Part shown: positions 32,501-45,447 of the stretch, piece by piece
Layout: each line of letters starts with the position of its first letter
Position numbering within the stretch: the first letter of the stretch is position 1
DNA from: Boesenbergia rotunda
Taxonomy: Eukaryota > Streptophyta > Magnoliopsida > Zingiberales > Zingiberaceae
Direction: 5' to 3'
Assembly: GCA_024364735.1 (NCBI GenBank)
Contig: JAGFNQ010001620.1
Coordinates: 73,797-137,796 of the forward strand
Length of the DNA stretch: 64,000 nucleotides
The notes under the pieces: generated by a model
What the model was told of the DNA's origin: nothing
The model's database searches: none
Seen by the model: only the letters and a program-made list of their open reading frames with translations
Position numbers and translations under genes: made by a program

Positions 32501-35500
32501 TCTGGCAGGATACTCGCCCACCAAATTCCCTGCCATCTGGAAGCTTGTCTGATTCTATTCAGAAAGATGTCTGGCGTCTGGATGGATCACAAGACAAGAA
32601 AGAATGGCGAAAAAATGCATCTGATATTGATAGCAGCCGCCGTTGGCGTGAAGAAGAGAGAGAGAGTAGCTTGCTTTCTAGGAGAGAACGCAAAAAGGAT
32701 GGAGAACGAGAAATTGAGTATCGCAAGGGTGATCGTCGACCTGAGAATGTCCTTATTAAAGAGTCTCTTGAGTCTAGGACTCTACCTTCATCTGAGAGGT
32801 TGCATGAAGTTCCTAATCGTGGTATGGGAAATGAAAATCGCCGGGATAGCAAGTGGTCATCAAGATGGGGCCCTGACGACAAAGACAAGGATTCACGCAT
32901 AGAGAAGAGAGTGGATGCAGAGAAAGAAGATCCTCATACTGAAAAACAATCTTTTACTGCTAGCCTCCGTTTACTTTCTGGAACTGATTCTCGTGATAAA
33001 TGGAGGCCACGGCATCGTCAGGATGTTCATTCTGGTGGATCCTCTGTTCGTGTTGCTCCTGGATTTGGTTTGGAAAGAGATCGTGTGGATGGTTCAACAA
33101 ATGCTGGTTTTGCTCGTGGTAGGGGAAGATCAAATTCTGTTGCAGTATTACAGCTGGGTACTTCAATTACTTCTGCTAGCTCCATTGGTGCAATCCCAGT
33201 AACTGAGTCTGAGTTCTGCTATCCTAGAGGGAAGCTCCTTGATATCTACAGGAAGCAGAAGACAGTTTTTGTTGATGCTACCCCTGTGGACTTGGAGGAT
33301 GCTCCTCCAGTAACAACATCTACCTTTCTAACTCCTTTGGCCTTTGACACACCTGACTCAGAGGAAAAGGTATATCTGAATTTGTATGCCAATATCTTCA
33401 TATTTTCAGAATACAAATAGGTAGATGCAAGATACAAAATTATTGCTGAGAGGGACATATATTGTTATTCACCAGTATCATCATCAAGCCATATTTGTTC
33501 CAAACATTTTGGGTTGGTATATGGCATTACTAAAATATGAAATGAAAAATATTACCAACTGAGGACAATTTGGTGCAACTCTAATTGATGAAAAATATGA
33601 GAAAATGAGTTAATGATGATATGTATGTGAACACAGATGACTATTAAATTATATAGTGGAAAATTTTAATTGGTTACAGTTGAATGACAGATGTAAGAAA
33701 ATTTTAGTTTAGTTAAACATGCTTAAGAGAGATGAAGGTTAATTGAGACCAACACTGCTTAATGATGCCTATGAGATTGAAATATTTCTATTATCTTAAT
33801 TTTTTTTTGGAACTAATTAAACTCAACTGGTTCTTCAACTTCACACTTCCCAACTTGAAGATCATTTAGATAATTCTTATTTGCTAGTTCTCCTACTATG
33901 AAAATGCTGGCCTTTGGTAGTGGTACTTCATGAGTTATTTTAATTGATTTGGAAGCTTTTTTTTTCCAATTGGGCCGTTTTACATGTTTTAATTAGTAAT
34001 AAAAAGAATTTGTTAAACTATGTTCAAACTGGTGCCAAACGTACCTAGTGAACATCAACAAGTTCCTACAATATGAGTATGGAGATGAATGGCATTGTGC
34101 AGGGCCTACATGAGATTACTTTCTGGGTGGCATTTGCTATCGGCACCATGCTATCAGTATTTTTATAGTTAAAACTAGTTTTTGTTTTTCTTTAGAGGTT
34201 CATAGCTCACTAATGTGATTCACATTTGTTGTATAAAAGGTTATTTTGAAAGAGATTTGGAAAGGGAAGGTCAACAGCAATGGAGCAAACTTAGGTCAGG
34301 AAAAGATGGCAAGAACAAACAAAACAGATATAGGTGTGAAACTTGCCTTCGTACTCCTTACTTGTACTATGATTATTGAAACTAGTTTATTTTTCATGTA
34401 GGTGATGAGAAGGGCGTAATTGAAAAGAAACATGGTAAAATGGAATCAGCGGAAGATTTCAAAGGTCAGTTTCCATGTGTTGGTTAAAGCTCTGTTTTGA
34501 CTATTATAATTAACAAACTAAACTTGCTTTTTTCATTTCAGAGCTGAATTCTCAACAAGGACAACACAATGATATTATTGTAGATTCTCTTATTAATTTG
34601 GTTGGTCCTGACGCTTTGGCCCCAAAGGCTGCTACAAACCATGATGTGTTTCTAGATAAACAAGATTCACTGTGTGACGATGTTAAGAATGTTGATACAA
34701 ATGATGGTATAATGAGAGGGATAAATATCAGTGACCAATCAAGTCATCTAGATGTTTTGAAAAACATCAACTTAGGAGAAGATTTTGTTATCCCATTTGA
34801 GGTTAGTGCCGAGGTAACAGATATGTCACATACAGAGTTTGATGTGCCTCATGTGGAAGTTCCTAACCATAGCAAATTTGAAAATAGAAAGTCAGGTAAC
34901 AAATTACCCAGTCCTGAGGAGTTGAGTTTATATTACCTAGACCCGCAAGGTGATATACAGGGGCCGTTTCTAGGTCTTGATATCATCTCCTGGTTTGAAG
35001 AACGCTTCTTTGGCACAGATTTACTCGTATGTTTATCTGATGCTCCGGAGGGCACACCTTTTCAGCCATTAGGTGAAGTTATGCCTCATTTGAAACTGGA
35101 GCTCCATTCTATCTCAAATATCCACCTTGGTGAAAATTCTGAAACTTTGGATGCTACAATGAATGAACTTGGCCCTTCCCTTGTGAGTGGTTCTTTGGCT
35201 TCAATGGATCACCAACAAACCTCGTCTCTGGATTCTCTGGATTGTCCATTAAAATTTGATGTACTTGAAAATGGAAGTTTGCTAGATTGTAATAATGCCA
35301 GGTTACCCTTTTCCAACGGAGAAGCATCACTGCGTATGACTGCCGAAGGTCTCAACTTGCCTGATTTTACTGGGCAAGATGCTGAAGGTTTGTATAATAA
35401 GAACAACTTGTCTATCTATGCTTTCTTCCTTCTTCACCAAACATCTTAGTTTCTGATTAAGACCATTTGCAGTTGTGTTGTACAAAGGTAGGTCCTCGAG

Positions 35501-38500
35501 CAACATGGAGAAACAGCAAGAGAGAGAACTTGGTAATCACAACATTGCTCTATCAAGTTCCATGAGTGGTCATCGTTCTATGTATCCTGAAACTGGAAAT
35601 ACTAGTTTAGTTAATCATAATCTTCAAAGAGGCGGTGACTTGAATCCTCTTGGTTTATTTTGGTCTGAACTAGAAGGTAACCAAAACAAGCCCCTTTCAT
35701 CAACAATTCCAGGTTCTGTGGAGAATTTGATTGACAATTATGATTTTGCAAGAAATGCCTCTCCATTTAACCTGAACCAGGAACATCAGTTCATCTCGGG
35801 AAGAGACCTTCCAATCTCCAATGATTCACAGTCTAAAAATTATAGATGGGGCAACAATGCAAATACAGTTCCTGATAATCTTGTTTTAGATAACATGTCG
35901 AGGTTTGAACATGGGTCTAACCAACTTAGTTTAGAACAGTCTATGCTGCTCCAGCAATTACAGGAAGAACAATTACAGCATCAACTTCGTCAGCAAAGCT
36001 TACTAGTCCATCAAAATGCAGATTTAGTTGGAACATTCTTTGATCAAGTGCATGAACCTATCCACCAGCACCCTGTTAATCAACAGAGCGTTGAGGATCT
36101 AGAACTAATGCTGAAGCTTAGGTTTGAACAACAACTACATCTAGAACAGTTGCAGCAGCAACAATTGCAGCAGCAACAATTGCAGCAACAACAATTGCAA
36201 CGACAGCGACAATTGCACCAGCATCCAATGCAATTTCTGCAGCAGCATCTTCAATGTGATGAATCACAATTGGAATCACGACAGATTTATCTTCAAAATT
36301 TGCTGCATCAACAATTACTTGAACCTGGTGCAGGATTATCAAATGTTCATCCTCATGGGATGCAGATGATGGATCAGAATATTTTAAGGCAGCAACTTTT
36401 GAATGAGTTTCAGAAACATTCTAGCAATCGTTCGCATGAGTCAGTGATGGATCAACTTATTCATGCAAATCAGGGGCTTAACTTCCAGCGGCAGAATAAA
36501 GATTTATTAAATGTTCTGTCTCATTCCAAGCTGAGGCAAATGTCTCAAGAGCAACAATATCTTTTAGAACTTCAGCTGGAGCAGCTTCAGGCTCAGCAGC
36601 TATCTGCTGCAAGGAATCTAACTGGTATTGAGGATGAAAGACACACAGGGGGGATCTGGTCAGTTGATGAATCTGGTCAATTCATTAGAACTGCAGCTGG
36701 TTCACACCCAAATTATTCTTCCAGACTTAGCCAATCAGAATTTTTGCAGAAACCACAAGGCCCATCATTGGTTGAGCATTCCAGTCATTCTCAGCGAAAC
36801 TACATGTTGCAGGAGAGAATCCAAAGGGGGTTACATCCTCTTGATAGGTCAATGCATATGCGTACAGGTGCCTCTCCACCAAACTTGGAACTCATTAATG
36901 CCAGGGCACGAGCTCAAGGATTCGATGCAGAACATCTTGACCAGCTTCATGCATCTGGTCAGATGGGCCAATTTCATTCTAATTTTCACTCTCATCAAAG
37001 ACAGATTTCCAGAGAGTTATCTAGCACACACATGGATCTAACAGAGAGCCACTGGTCTGAGCTTGCCAGACAGCTACCAGCTGACACAATAGAAGCACAG
37101 TTGAAACAGTTGCAAATTAAAGCAGAGAAGCAGAGAGGCGCCAATATGAATATCTCAGTTGAAAACCCAAATGCATGGGCATCATACATAGAAAATAATG
37201 AAAGATCAGAATATGAACTCAGGGACTTACTTCGGCAAGAAATGCTGCACCGATCTCAACACTCACTCAGGTTGGTGGATGGTGTTGTTACATCATCCTA
37301 TGAGCAAAAGGATCCTTCTTCTTTGCTCTATTCACGGCCTGATTCTGAGAATCAATATAATTTGAACAGAGACGAAGTGGGGTTGAATGGTGTTTTTTCA
37401 GATGCTTCTCTTTTGGAGCAAGTAAGACAGTATTCAAATGAACAAGTGATGAATCCCATTGATAATAAATTTGAAAGCAGCAACAGGTTCACTTTAAGAC
37501 CTGGTTCCTCAACATCATTTGACCAGAAACAATTCCTGTCAAATTTAGATTTATTTGAAAGAGGGAAACGTGTGAATTCTATCAGTGATGCTTCCTTACC
37601 ATCAATAGATTTCTCTAATCTGGAGGATGGGGAGAGAGGGAACATGCAGCATACTAATAGAAGTTCCAGGATCCAATCAATGGCGGATGTGCAAGAAAGG
37701 AGGGTTATGCAAGCAGGTGGAGGTCACGAGGACAAGTCCTTTAAGCAAGATTTTCTTGACAAAACTGGTAATCTAATCAGTATTTTCTGCCCTGTGTTTA
37801 CAGCTTATTCTCTTGGTCAATTATGCTGGTACTGATCTGTCGTCGTATGCTGCAGCTGCTGGTTTAGGTTTCTTTGACAACGAAGCAGAATTTGATCAAG
37901 CTGACAAGGAAGAGATGTCGAATAATATGTAAGGATGCATGGCCACAAAGTTAATACCTTGCTATTTCTTCTTGCTAATCTCATAGTAAACTATTCATTG
38001 GTGGGACATTATTTATTTTGATACTGAATGACTTACGATTGATTCTCATTATGCTTTAATTTGCATTAACAGTACTGTATACCAATCCATACAGTTATGC
38101 TTGTGAGGGTGCACATGCATTCGTCTGTGCAATATTGTGTTTACTAGAATGATGTACCTCATTGGGAGTATTGATACTGTCGGATAATAATTTATCGCTA
38201 ATGATTCTTGTGATAGTTTCTGTTTTGGTCATAAGTATCTTAACTTTATAACTAGGTGACCAACATTCTGAAGTATCTAATAATTGATGTCAATGATTAT
38301 GAAGTCTTCACCAGTTAAATGTTAAATCTACAATGGATTTTGGTTTTGCAATTGTTAAATATTTCACTAATAAGCATTAAACAGTAATCGAAATGGTATG
38401 GTCAAAGTCTAATTTTGTGCTCTGATAATATTGTTTTGTAGGATATATGATGTTCCAAAAGGAGTCGACAGTTTCTCAAAGCGTACCTGTGAACCCCATG

Positions 38501-38991
38501 ACATGCCATCTGCAAGACCGTCTGGCGGCACTCTTCAAATTCCAAAGGGGCATAATTCTGCAACTTATGGATCATCAGAAGGTATATTGTTCTTTGTTCT
38601 TTATTCTTTAGACCTCTTCTCCACATTATCATCGAAGCTTCTTAGCTCCTTGCTAATGAAAGATTTGATGCCTAATACAGAAGTTAAGCAAGAACATGGA
38701 TCCAGCCTCATTTCCCAATCTTCAGACGTGCCAAGACCTAACAAGAATGATGTGAAATTTCGTCGAACCTCTTCAAGCATCGACACAGATATAATAGAGC
38801 CTTCATTCAGTGATATGCTGAAGAGCACCAAAAAATCCATGCCCGAACCCGAGAACATGGAAACAAGCTCAGTCGGAAAGAATACCAAAAAGAAAGGAAA
38901 GAAAGGGAGACAGATCGATCCGTCCCTTCTCGGTTTCAAAGTCCATAGCAACCGCATCTTGATGGGTGAGATCCACCGCCCAGATGATTGA
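29600..38991 (+). CDS. GYF-domain translational regulator, EXA1/PSIG1-like
   Basis: Ten exons give 1609 residues: 29600-29675, 30888-30958, 32509-33369, 34240-34333, 34402-34464, 34542-35387, 35473-37767, 37856-37928, 38442-38581, 38681-38991. All are GT-AG and in phase. Visible parts, in order, are an N-terminus MASGNVDLPDD, the block SIPLSPQWLYAKPGD, and a charged region (KDVWRLDGSQDKKEWRKN, SKWSSRWGPDDKDKDSR). An eIF4E-binding motif YPRGKLL (YxxxxLphi) lies near 287-293. The SMY2-type GYF domain (YYLDPQGDIQGPF..DIISWFEERFFGTDL) spans about 515-573. A long Gln-rich coiled-coil-prone region and the conserved C-terminus QIDPSLLGFKVHSNRILMGEI follow. The family binds proline-rich partners and cap-binding proteins in the cytoplasm. 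In Arabidopsis it is needed for potexvirus accumulation and restrains NLR immune receptor levels. The GYF core has R where Gly is usual. The length fits the family (about 1.7 kb residues in Arabidopsis). Confidence 0.93.
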
Positions 38992-39372
38992 GCATGGTTT
39001 TCTCCTGTAACTAATGTGTCTGGTTATTCTTTACCTGTAAAGTTCCTCTCAGATTTGTTTTTTTTTCTCTGTTTACCATGAAATGATGTATGCAGGGTTT
39101 TTACACGTTCCGTCAAAATGAGGGTTCATATTCAAGTAGTTCTATTGATGTTTTTTTCGTCTTCCTTGATCTCGATCCCTTTTCCTACTGCTTTATTTTG
39201 AAAACAAATCTTTATCACGTATGCTCAGATACGCTCTCTCCCAAACCTTGCTCTTCTAATCATTAGCGATGCTTGGAATTAATTGGAAATTTTCGTAGTT
39301 GTCATTATCGTTTTCTCTAAAACACTTTATATACTATATTGTTAAATTTGCCTGGATGAATTACTATAGCAT
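38992..39372. other. Convergent intergenic gap with 3' flanks
   Basis: Only 381 bp separate the stop codons of the GYF gene and the convergent ACT-repeat gene, so their 3' untranslated regions probably lie close or overlap. No other feature is seen. Confidence 0.6.
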
Positions 39373-41459
39373 TCACATCCTAAGCATGTTCCTAGTGGCT
39401 CGCATGCCACTCGATACATAAGTAAACAATTGCAGAAGTGACCCCTTTACAATGCTTTTAACTGTACATTCCTCTTTCGTTGCTCCTCCCTCGTCTGCCT
39501 TTGCCTCTGGCTCCGTCGACCACCTTGAGCCGGCATCGTCCCCGACGCGGAGAAGGGCCTGGCCGATTTCTCTCCTCGCAGCATCAACGGCGCGGCTCGC
39601 CACCACTGCGTTCCCTGATGCATCCACCACGTAAAAGTAGTTCACAGCTCGAGTTCCCCTGGTCAACGCTTGAGCCCGCAGCACCGACAGACCATGCTCC
39701 CTGAAGACGCGAGTCACGTCGGAGAGGAGCCCCGGCCGGTCGTCGCAGCAGAGCTCCAGCCTAAGGCCCTGCAATGAGGAGGCGCAAGATGCCGTTAGAC
39801 ATGAGTCCAAACTGCAAAGTGATCAAGAGAGAGAGAGACGGTGACGACCTTCGTATCTCCTCTCTCTATTGCAGCTTCCAAACAATTGGCTAACTGAGTT
39901 CTCTCTGCTTTGGAGATAAATGGGATGCCATTTGCCTTCCTGATATAGTACTCCTGCATCACATGAATGATGAATACCAAGTTTAAACGGCTGTGCAAAT
40001 TTTGGAAGGTGGATATGGAAGGTGGAGTTGCCTGATGAGCTTCTGGCCCTTCTGCGACGACGGCGCCATGGAAGACGACAAACTGCATGTGGGTGAGGGT
40101 GCAGACGGTGTGGAAGATGAGATCGGGGAGGTTCTTGCACCGCACGTTCACCACCGTGAACTCTTTCCCGACGTAGTCTTCCACCGTCACCGTCACCGGG
40201 GACGGCTCGGGGTCGCCCTCGATACCGGAGGCGCCGCCGTCGTCGTGCAGCATCAGCTGGAGCATCCTCCTCTCGTCGCGCGTCGGCGTGGAGGAGCCGA
40301 CGGAGGTCGTCCTGGCGGTCCCTCTGAGGATGCGGCCGAGGAGGCGGCGGATCTTGGAGAGGCGGTCGGATTCGGCCACGGGCCCGCCGGTGGCCGCGTC
40401 GGTGACGTGGATCACTGACGCGATTTTGGAGTTGTGGGTCCGGAGGTCGGCCGCCACGATGTTGCACTGGAGGTCGGTGAGGACGGCGGAGATCTCGGAG
40501 AGCAGGCCCGGGCGGTCGAGGCCGACGAGCTCGATCGAGGTCAGCTTCCCGGCCCCTTGGACGTCTACGGAGGCCGATCGCCGGTGAAGTTCTCCTGCTT
40601 CCCACGACTGCGCCATTGAAATTGACTTTAAAAAGTCAACCCGAGGGATTTTTTTAAAAAAAAAACTTTGCACCCTAAGGTTCCAGTTTCATTCTTATTA
40701 CTCCTCCAACCTTTTAAAAAAATGGAACGAATATTTCCAAGTATCGAAGAGTAAATAAAAAAGAGCTCAAGGAAAAAAAAATGATTATTTGAGACTTTCA
40801 AATCACCTTTAAGATTCGTTCAGCAAGTACACATTCAAATCCTCCGTGTGAGATCTTATTCCCTTCTCGATCCACAACGTAGAACACTACGTTCATGAGA
40901 AATATATAATTGAACGAACGAATCAATGAATCATGGAGGAGCAAGTTAATAAACAAATCAAGTCAATCGGACACAGAATTACTCGATTGTAATCAAATTC
41001 TCCAAAGAAAATAAAATATCGATAATTTTTTGAACACTAACTAGTTAGTCTAACCATCCATGAACCATTCTCCATCGGAGCAAATGTAAGCCCTCTTGAT
41101 CACTAGCTTCAACTCCACCAACACCCGAGCAACTTCCAACAAACTCCCTTGCCTATTCGCGCTATGAACCTACACATCGCAATCAAACCGAGTTCAAAAC
41201 CATCGACTTACTATCTCAAACGGCTAGCTATGTGGATCATGAGACTAACCTTTATCAAAGTGGCTTTGCTACAAGAGGTGTCGTCCACGGTGACCCTACA
41301 AGAGAACACACAACTCGTGTACTTAAAAAAGAGGAGACTAGGAAATGAAAATTGAGGAAGAAGAAAATATGTATCTAACCTCGGTGGATTCATAAAGTCG
41401 AAAAGCTTCTCATGCTCTTCTTGGATTTCACTCGACGTCCGATAAAACCCTAAGCTCAT
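39373..41459 (-). CDS. ACT-domain repeat protein (ACR family)
   Basis: Seven minus-strand exons give 465 residues: 41459-41380, 41295-41250, 41169-41055, 40886-40807, 40607-40032, 39953-39849, 39768-39373. Four ACT-type domains are readable. The first lies near residues 36-107 (ATLIKVHSANRQGSLLEVARVL, split over exons 2-4), the second near 130-205 (IELVGLDRPGLLSEISAVL), the third near 254-320 (VVNVRCKNLPDLIFHTVC) and the fourth near 334-410 (LELCCDDRPGLLSDVTRVF). ACT domains bind amino acids. Plant ACR proteins are thought to sense amino-acid or nitrogen status, but no enzyme domain is present. All introns are GT-AG except intron 5 (40031-39954), which has a GC donor (CAG/GC). The large GC-rich exon 5 contrasts with AT-rich exons 1-4. 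The start (MSLGFYRTSSEIQEEHEKL) is inferred from family alignment. Confidence 0.87.
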
Positions 41460-41566
41460 GTTGATTCCACCACTTTGAACATGAAAAACATCTTCGCTTG
41501 GTTTTGCTTTTCCTCTCTTTAAATAGTTGAAAATGGGGGACACATAAATCTCCCCAATTTACAATC

Positions 41567-41582
41567 TTCCATATATATATAC
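41567..41582 (-). promoter_or_regulatory. Candidate TATA box of the ACR gene
   Basis: TATATATATAT on the minus strand lies about 110 bp upstream of the ACR start codon, at a plausible core-promoter distance. An alternative TATTTAAAG lies nearer, at about 41517-41526. No transcript start is known. Confidence 0.4.
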
Positions 41583-42830
41583 CACCCCTAATTGGATTGT
41601 TTTGGATGTATCTCTGAAGCTCTAGGTTAATCTCCTTTATCTCCCAAGATGATCTTTTTCTATATATATTAACTTGCTACATCACTTTTAAATGATTATC
41701 GATCGATAGAGTAGCTTACGTATGCATTTGGCACGTAAAACTTATGAAGGGGTCTTTTCGTAGACTCTAAATCCTAAATCTTAAACTCTAAATTACATAC
41801 GACAATATTATAGGAGGTCTTTGTGTGATTCCTACTTAAAGACCCCTCTATGGTAGTCATTTACTTGTATCATTGTAAAAATGGAAGGTGGAAGAGTGGC
41901 TTCTAAAAAGAGAGGAAAAATCTTTTCCAAGAAAAAAGGAAGAAAAAAATTAAAACCTAACAAAATTATTTTTCCATTAATTATGATTTTTAATTATAAA
42001 AAGTGAGGAGAATTTCTTTTATTCTATTCTTGTTTTTTTCACAAGTGGCTAAATCATCACTAATTAATTATTTATTTTATTCAAAAAAAGATATAAAGAT
42101 AGAGATTTGAAGTATGGCCTTTAAATTAGATAAATAATCGATTAATATTTTACATTTAATTGTTAATAAATCAAACATGTATATATATATAATCTAAGTA
42201 AACATTAAAAATCTTAAAAAGAAAATAGTTGAGTACTAAAATATAGAGATAATAATGTGTAAATTAAAATGTTAAATTAATGTATCTGAAATATAAATAG
42301 CTAATCTATACATTTAATTTAAAACTTAAAAAAAACGAAGATAGATAGATATTTAAAGGCATGAATTTTTATTAATCAAATAATTAATTAAACACCAAAC
42401 ATTTAAAGAATTTGAGGGATAATTTAAATAATAATTGTTTTTTTCTTTCTCTATCTAGCTTTCCTTCTATAAAATATTTACTTATTTTTCTCTTCTTGCT
42501 TTTATTTGTCGTTTAGGAAGTTATGCTATTAATGAATAACCAAAATATAATAAAAAAAATTAAATTCATCGTAGAGTTCCTATTTCTCTAAATATTTTAT
42601 TCCTAAATATTGAATTATAATTCATACTTAAAGAAAAATTACAATAATAACTTGATTAATTAGTCCTTTATAAATAAAATTATGTTAATTTTATCTATTC
42701 GATCTTGATTATAATTTTGAAATCCATATATACATATGTAAATTATTTTGGATAAAAAAAATCAAAATGACACATTTTTAATGAAAAAAATGATTAATGA
42801 AGTTTTTCCAACCTCGTGCTATTGATTTGG
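41583..42830. other. AT-rich intergenic sequence upstream of the ACR gene
   Basis: I see no gene. The sequence is strongly AT-rich with microsatellite stretches (for example TATATATATATAAT near 42181). Confidence 0.55.
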
Positions 42831-42965
42831 TTCACGGAAGTTTTTCATCGGCCGCTAAATAAATCGGAAGTATTCTGACGGATGATCTAAAAATTAACAT
42901 CCTAAAATTCGTGTCTCATTTAAAAAAAAAAATCCTGTAAAATAATCGTAGCTGGTAGCTGGGGT
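42831..42965. repeat. SINE-like fragment, same family as 61610-61795
   Basis: The order of motifs TTTTTCATCGG..ATTCTGACGGATGAT..AAAATTCGTGTCTCATTTAAAAAA..CCTGTAAAATAATCGTAG parallels 61590-61715 (TTTTTCATCGATCATCAGGATGAAT..GAATTCGCGTTCATTTGAAGAAAAAATTCTTACAAAAT). Only the tail part is recognisable, and it is diverged. Confidence 0.4.
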
Positions 42966-43179
42966 GACACACTTTTAATGAGAATAATCGATGGGTGTCC
43001 TTTTTGATTTATTATGGGCGCCCCATCTCACCTCCATAAATTTTATTTTCCAAAGGGTTTTTATTTTTGATGTTATTATGGCAATTACAAACATCGCTTT
43101 AAAACTTTAACTATGATCAATACAAAAATTATATTATAGTAGTTATTAACTAGAGTTGCTATAATATAAATATTTCGTC

Positions 43180-43345
43180 TTCACGGAATAGATTGAGGAT
43201 CAATATATGAGTGTTGTACACCTGCCCTCTCCACGCACTAGCCACAATATCTGGACTAGTAAGTCTCGTAATTTACCTCCTCCGTATTGACCCTAAGACG
43301 AGTTAGCGAGAATGCTGAGGTGCGAATCACTTTTTGTCATCTATA
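43180..43345. repeat. SINE-like repeat copy
   Basis: The segment CCACGCACTAGCC..ATCTGGACTAGTAAGTC..TTTACCTCCTCCGTATTGACCCTAAGACGAGTTAGCGAGAATGCTGAGGTGCGAATCAC matches, with mutations, the repeat at 54450-54590 and the one ending near 54960. A further related piece follows at about 43370-43560 (GGTGCTAACAACAATAAGACTCAGAGTCAATTTCC). The family has tRNA-like A and B boxes in its better copies. Confidence 0.5.
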
Positions 43346-43564
43346 ATATAAACATTTCACCCTCACATATTGACGCAGTTAATAGATGCATAGGTGCTAA
43401 CAACAATAAGACTCAGAGTCAATTTCCAACTATGAAAAATACCTCATAAGGTATCTTTTTCACATGCAAATGATCACTTATGATTTACCCCTCCAGAGTC
43501 CAGAGTATGTGAAACCGTCCTAGAGGGATGGCTAAGATGATAATTTCACTTTTTACTTCAACAT

Positions 43565-45447
43565 AATATAAACCCTTCAACTTTAATCAACACTAATATT
43601 AATATTGTAGCATAACTTCATCTATAATCAATACAAATCGATATTATATTATAGCAGCTCAAGGAACCATAATCATAAACACTTAATAGCAACATCTACT
43701 TTTCTAAATTCATATACATCATACACATTTCTTTCAAAACAAGACAACTTAATGCAGCAATTCACAACAATATTTCCACAAGTATCGATCGAACTGTCTA
43801 CAACAAGAGTTATTTCCTCACAAGAATAATTAACCACATTACAACTCGCCCGCTGAGATGCTCACAAGTTCCCTTTTGAACTGTTATCTTCATGTTAATC
43901 TGAACGGCAAAGAGCCAAGAGTGAGTGAAATAACCGAGTGCAAAACAAGCGAAATTCTGTGAGTAAATGGGAAGGAAATCACAACAAAAAAGGCACAAGT
44001 ATTTGAAAGCAATTAGAACAAGAAAGCAAATTAGTTTCACTGAATTTCGATAATTACACGAAGAGAATTAAATAGGGAAAATGCATCTGCAGTTTAAAGA
44101 AATCAGATCTGCCAGAGGAATTACTTTAAATTTGTGAATCAGTTTAAAGTGTACCGTAATCAATTAAGAGAAATGAAAGATTCGAGAGTTAGCTTTTGTA
44201 CATACCGATATCTTCTCGTTGTCACTTTCTTCTTTTAGCATGTATATTTCTAACATAATCGCCCATGTCCAACGTTGTTAGAGATGAGATGATATTTAAG
44301 GATGGTTAACAAATTTCACATAGCGATGAAGAACTAAGAGGTAGAGTTTCATCTCTCCATTTCACTCACTTCCTTTTAACATGCCGATTTCTAATATCAA
44401 TCAAGCAGGACTATGTATAGTACTCGTCCATGAAGCCCTATGGGACCAAGTTTTCAGATCATGCTCTCGATAAGGAGGACATCAAATACGTGAGCATACA
44501 GCATCGTTCTTAGTTATTAGCATTGCAAAAATAGAATTTTTTATCTTCTTGTTCTCACCCCTTGGTAGAGATGAAGGATTGAATCTAACACCATGTTAAG
44601 TTACAGAAGACAACCTAGTCCAACCGAAAATAAAGGCACTTACTCGGAAACCACTTGGTATTCAAGCAACCATAATTATCTTCGCTATGTGTGGGTGAGA
44701 GGTAGGGTTTCATACACTCTTCTCACTTTCATACTCACTTTAACATGTCTATTTTTGCCAGTATCAATCAAGCAGGATTATGCATAATGCCTAAACACGA
44801 AGAACTTATGGCACCGAGTTTTAGATCATGATCTTGATAATTAAGAACAAACACCTACTTAGAGTATAAAGAAACATACTTGGCCATTGACAGATATTTA
44901 AAGATATCAACATCTTTATGCAGCATTGTTCTTGATTATCAGATTTTCCAATTATGTCGATAAGCAAGTAAGTAACACAGCAGTCATGATTTTTTTTATA
45001 AGATAACTACGATAGCCATTCGATATGTTTCTGACAGTTTGTGGAAGACAAATATGCAGTTCTAACAGGAAAAAGGAGATGCTAGAAATATCAGATTCTT
45101 AGTAGTAAAAACATCCAAGCGCGACTAATCTACACACCTTGATAAACAAATTCCGGTAGATATCTCCAGCTCTGTTATTGCACACCTGTGTGTTCCACAC
45201 ACATCACAATTAAGCATTGAAAAGCAAGCTTGCTACTATAATAAGCAATATTTTGAACTAACAGCTGAAGCGATACCTGAGCTTGAAAACCATAGTGAAG
45301 GTTGCAGAGAAAGGATGGGCAGGAAGATCAAACCACTGTTACACTTCAATGAATGAAGTCGAATTGTCCATCTTCTGCATTTTCTAGTTGAATTCAAGCA
45401 AAGTAGAAAAGGAATCAAAGGGAACAAAAGCTTTAATGTCCTCCTCC
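43565..45447. other. Intergenic region 3' of the TCP gene, with a degenerate direct repeat
   Basis: No gene is supported. Two blocks about 360 bp apart are related: 44330-44540 and 44690-44950 share ATCAATCAAGCAGGA(C/T)TATG, GTTTTAGATCATG..TCTCGATAA-type sequence and GCAGCAT(C)GTTCTT. They may be an old local duplication or diverged repeat copies. 45120-45447 probably includes the 3' untranslated region of the TCP gene. Confidence 0.5.

Noticed and set aside
39823..40605. 260-codon minus frame overlapping the ACR exon
   Set aside because: It is an Arg/Pro-rich frame-shifted shadow of the GC-rich ACR exon 5, whose true frame carries ACT domains.
40616..40673. Starting the ACR protein at MAQSWEAGELHRR or further upstream at 40673
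   Set aside because: The first ACT domain and family-like N-terminus are found in four upstream exons that splice in phase, with the acceptor falling inside ATGGCGCAG.
43810..44040. 76-codon hydrophobic minus frame
   Set aside because: It is short and isolated in AT-rich intergenic DNA, with no signal of conservation or splice context.
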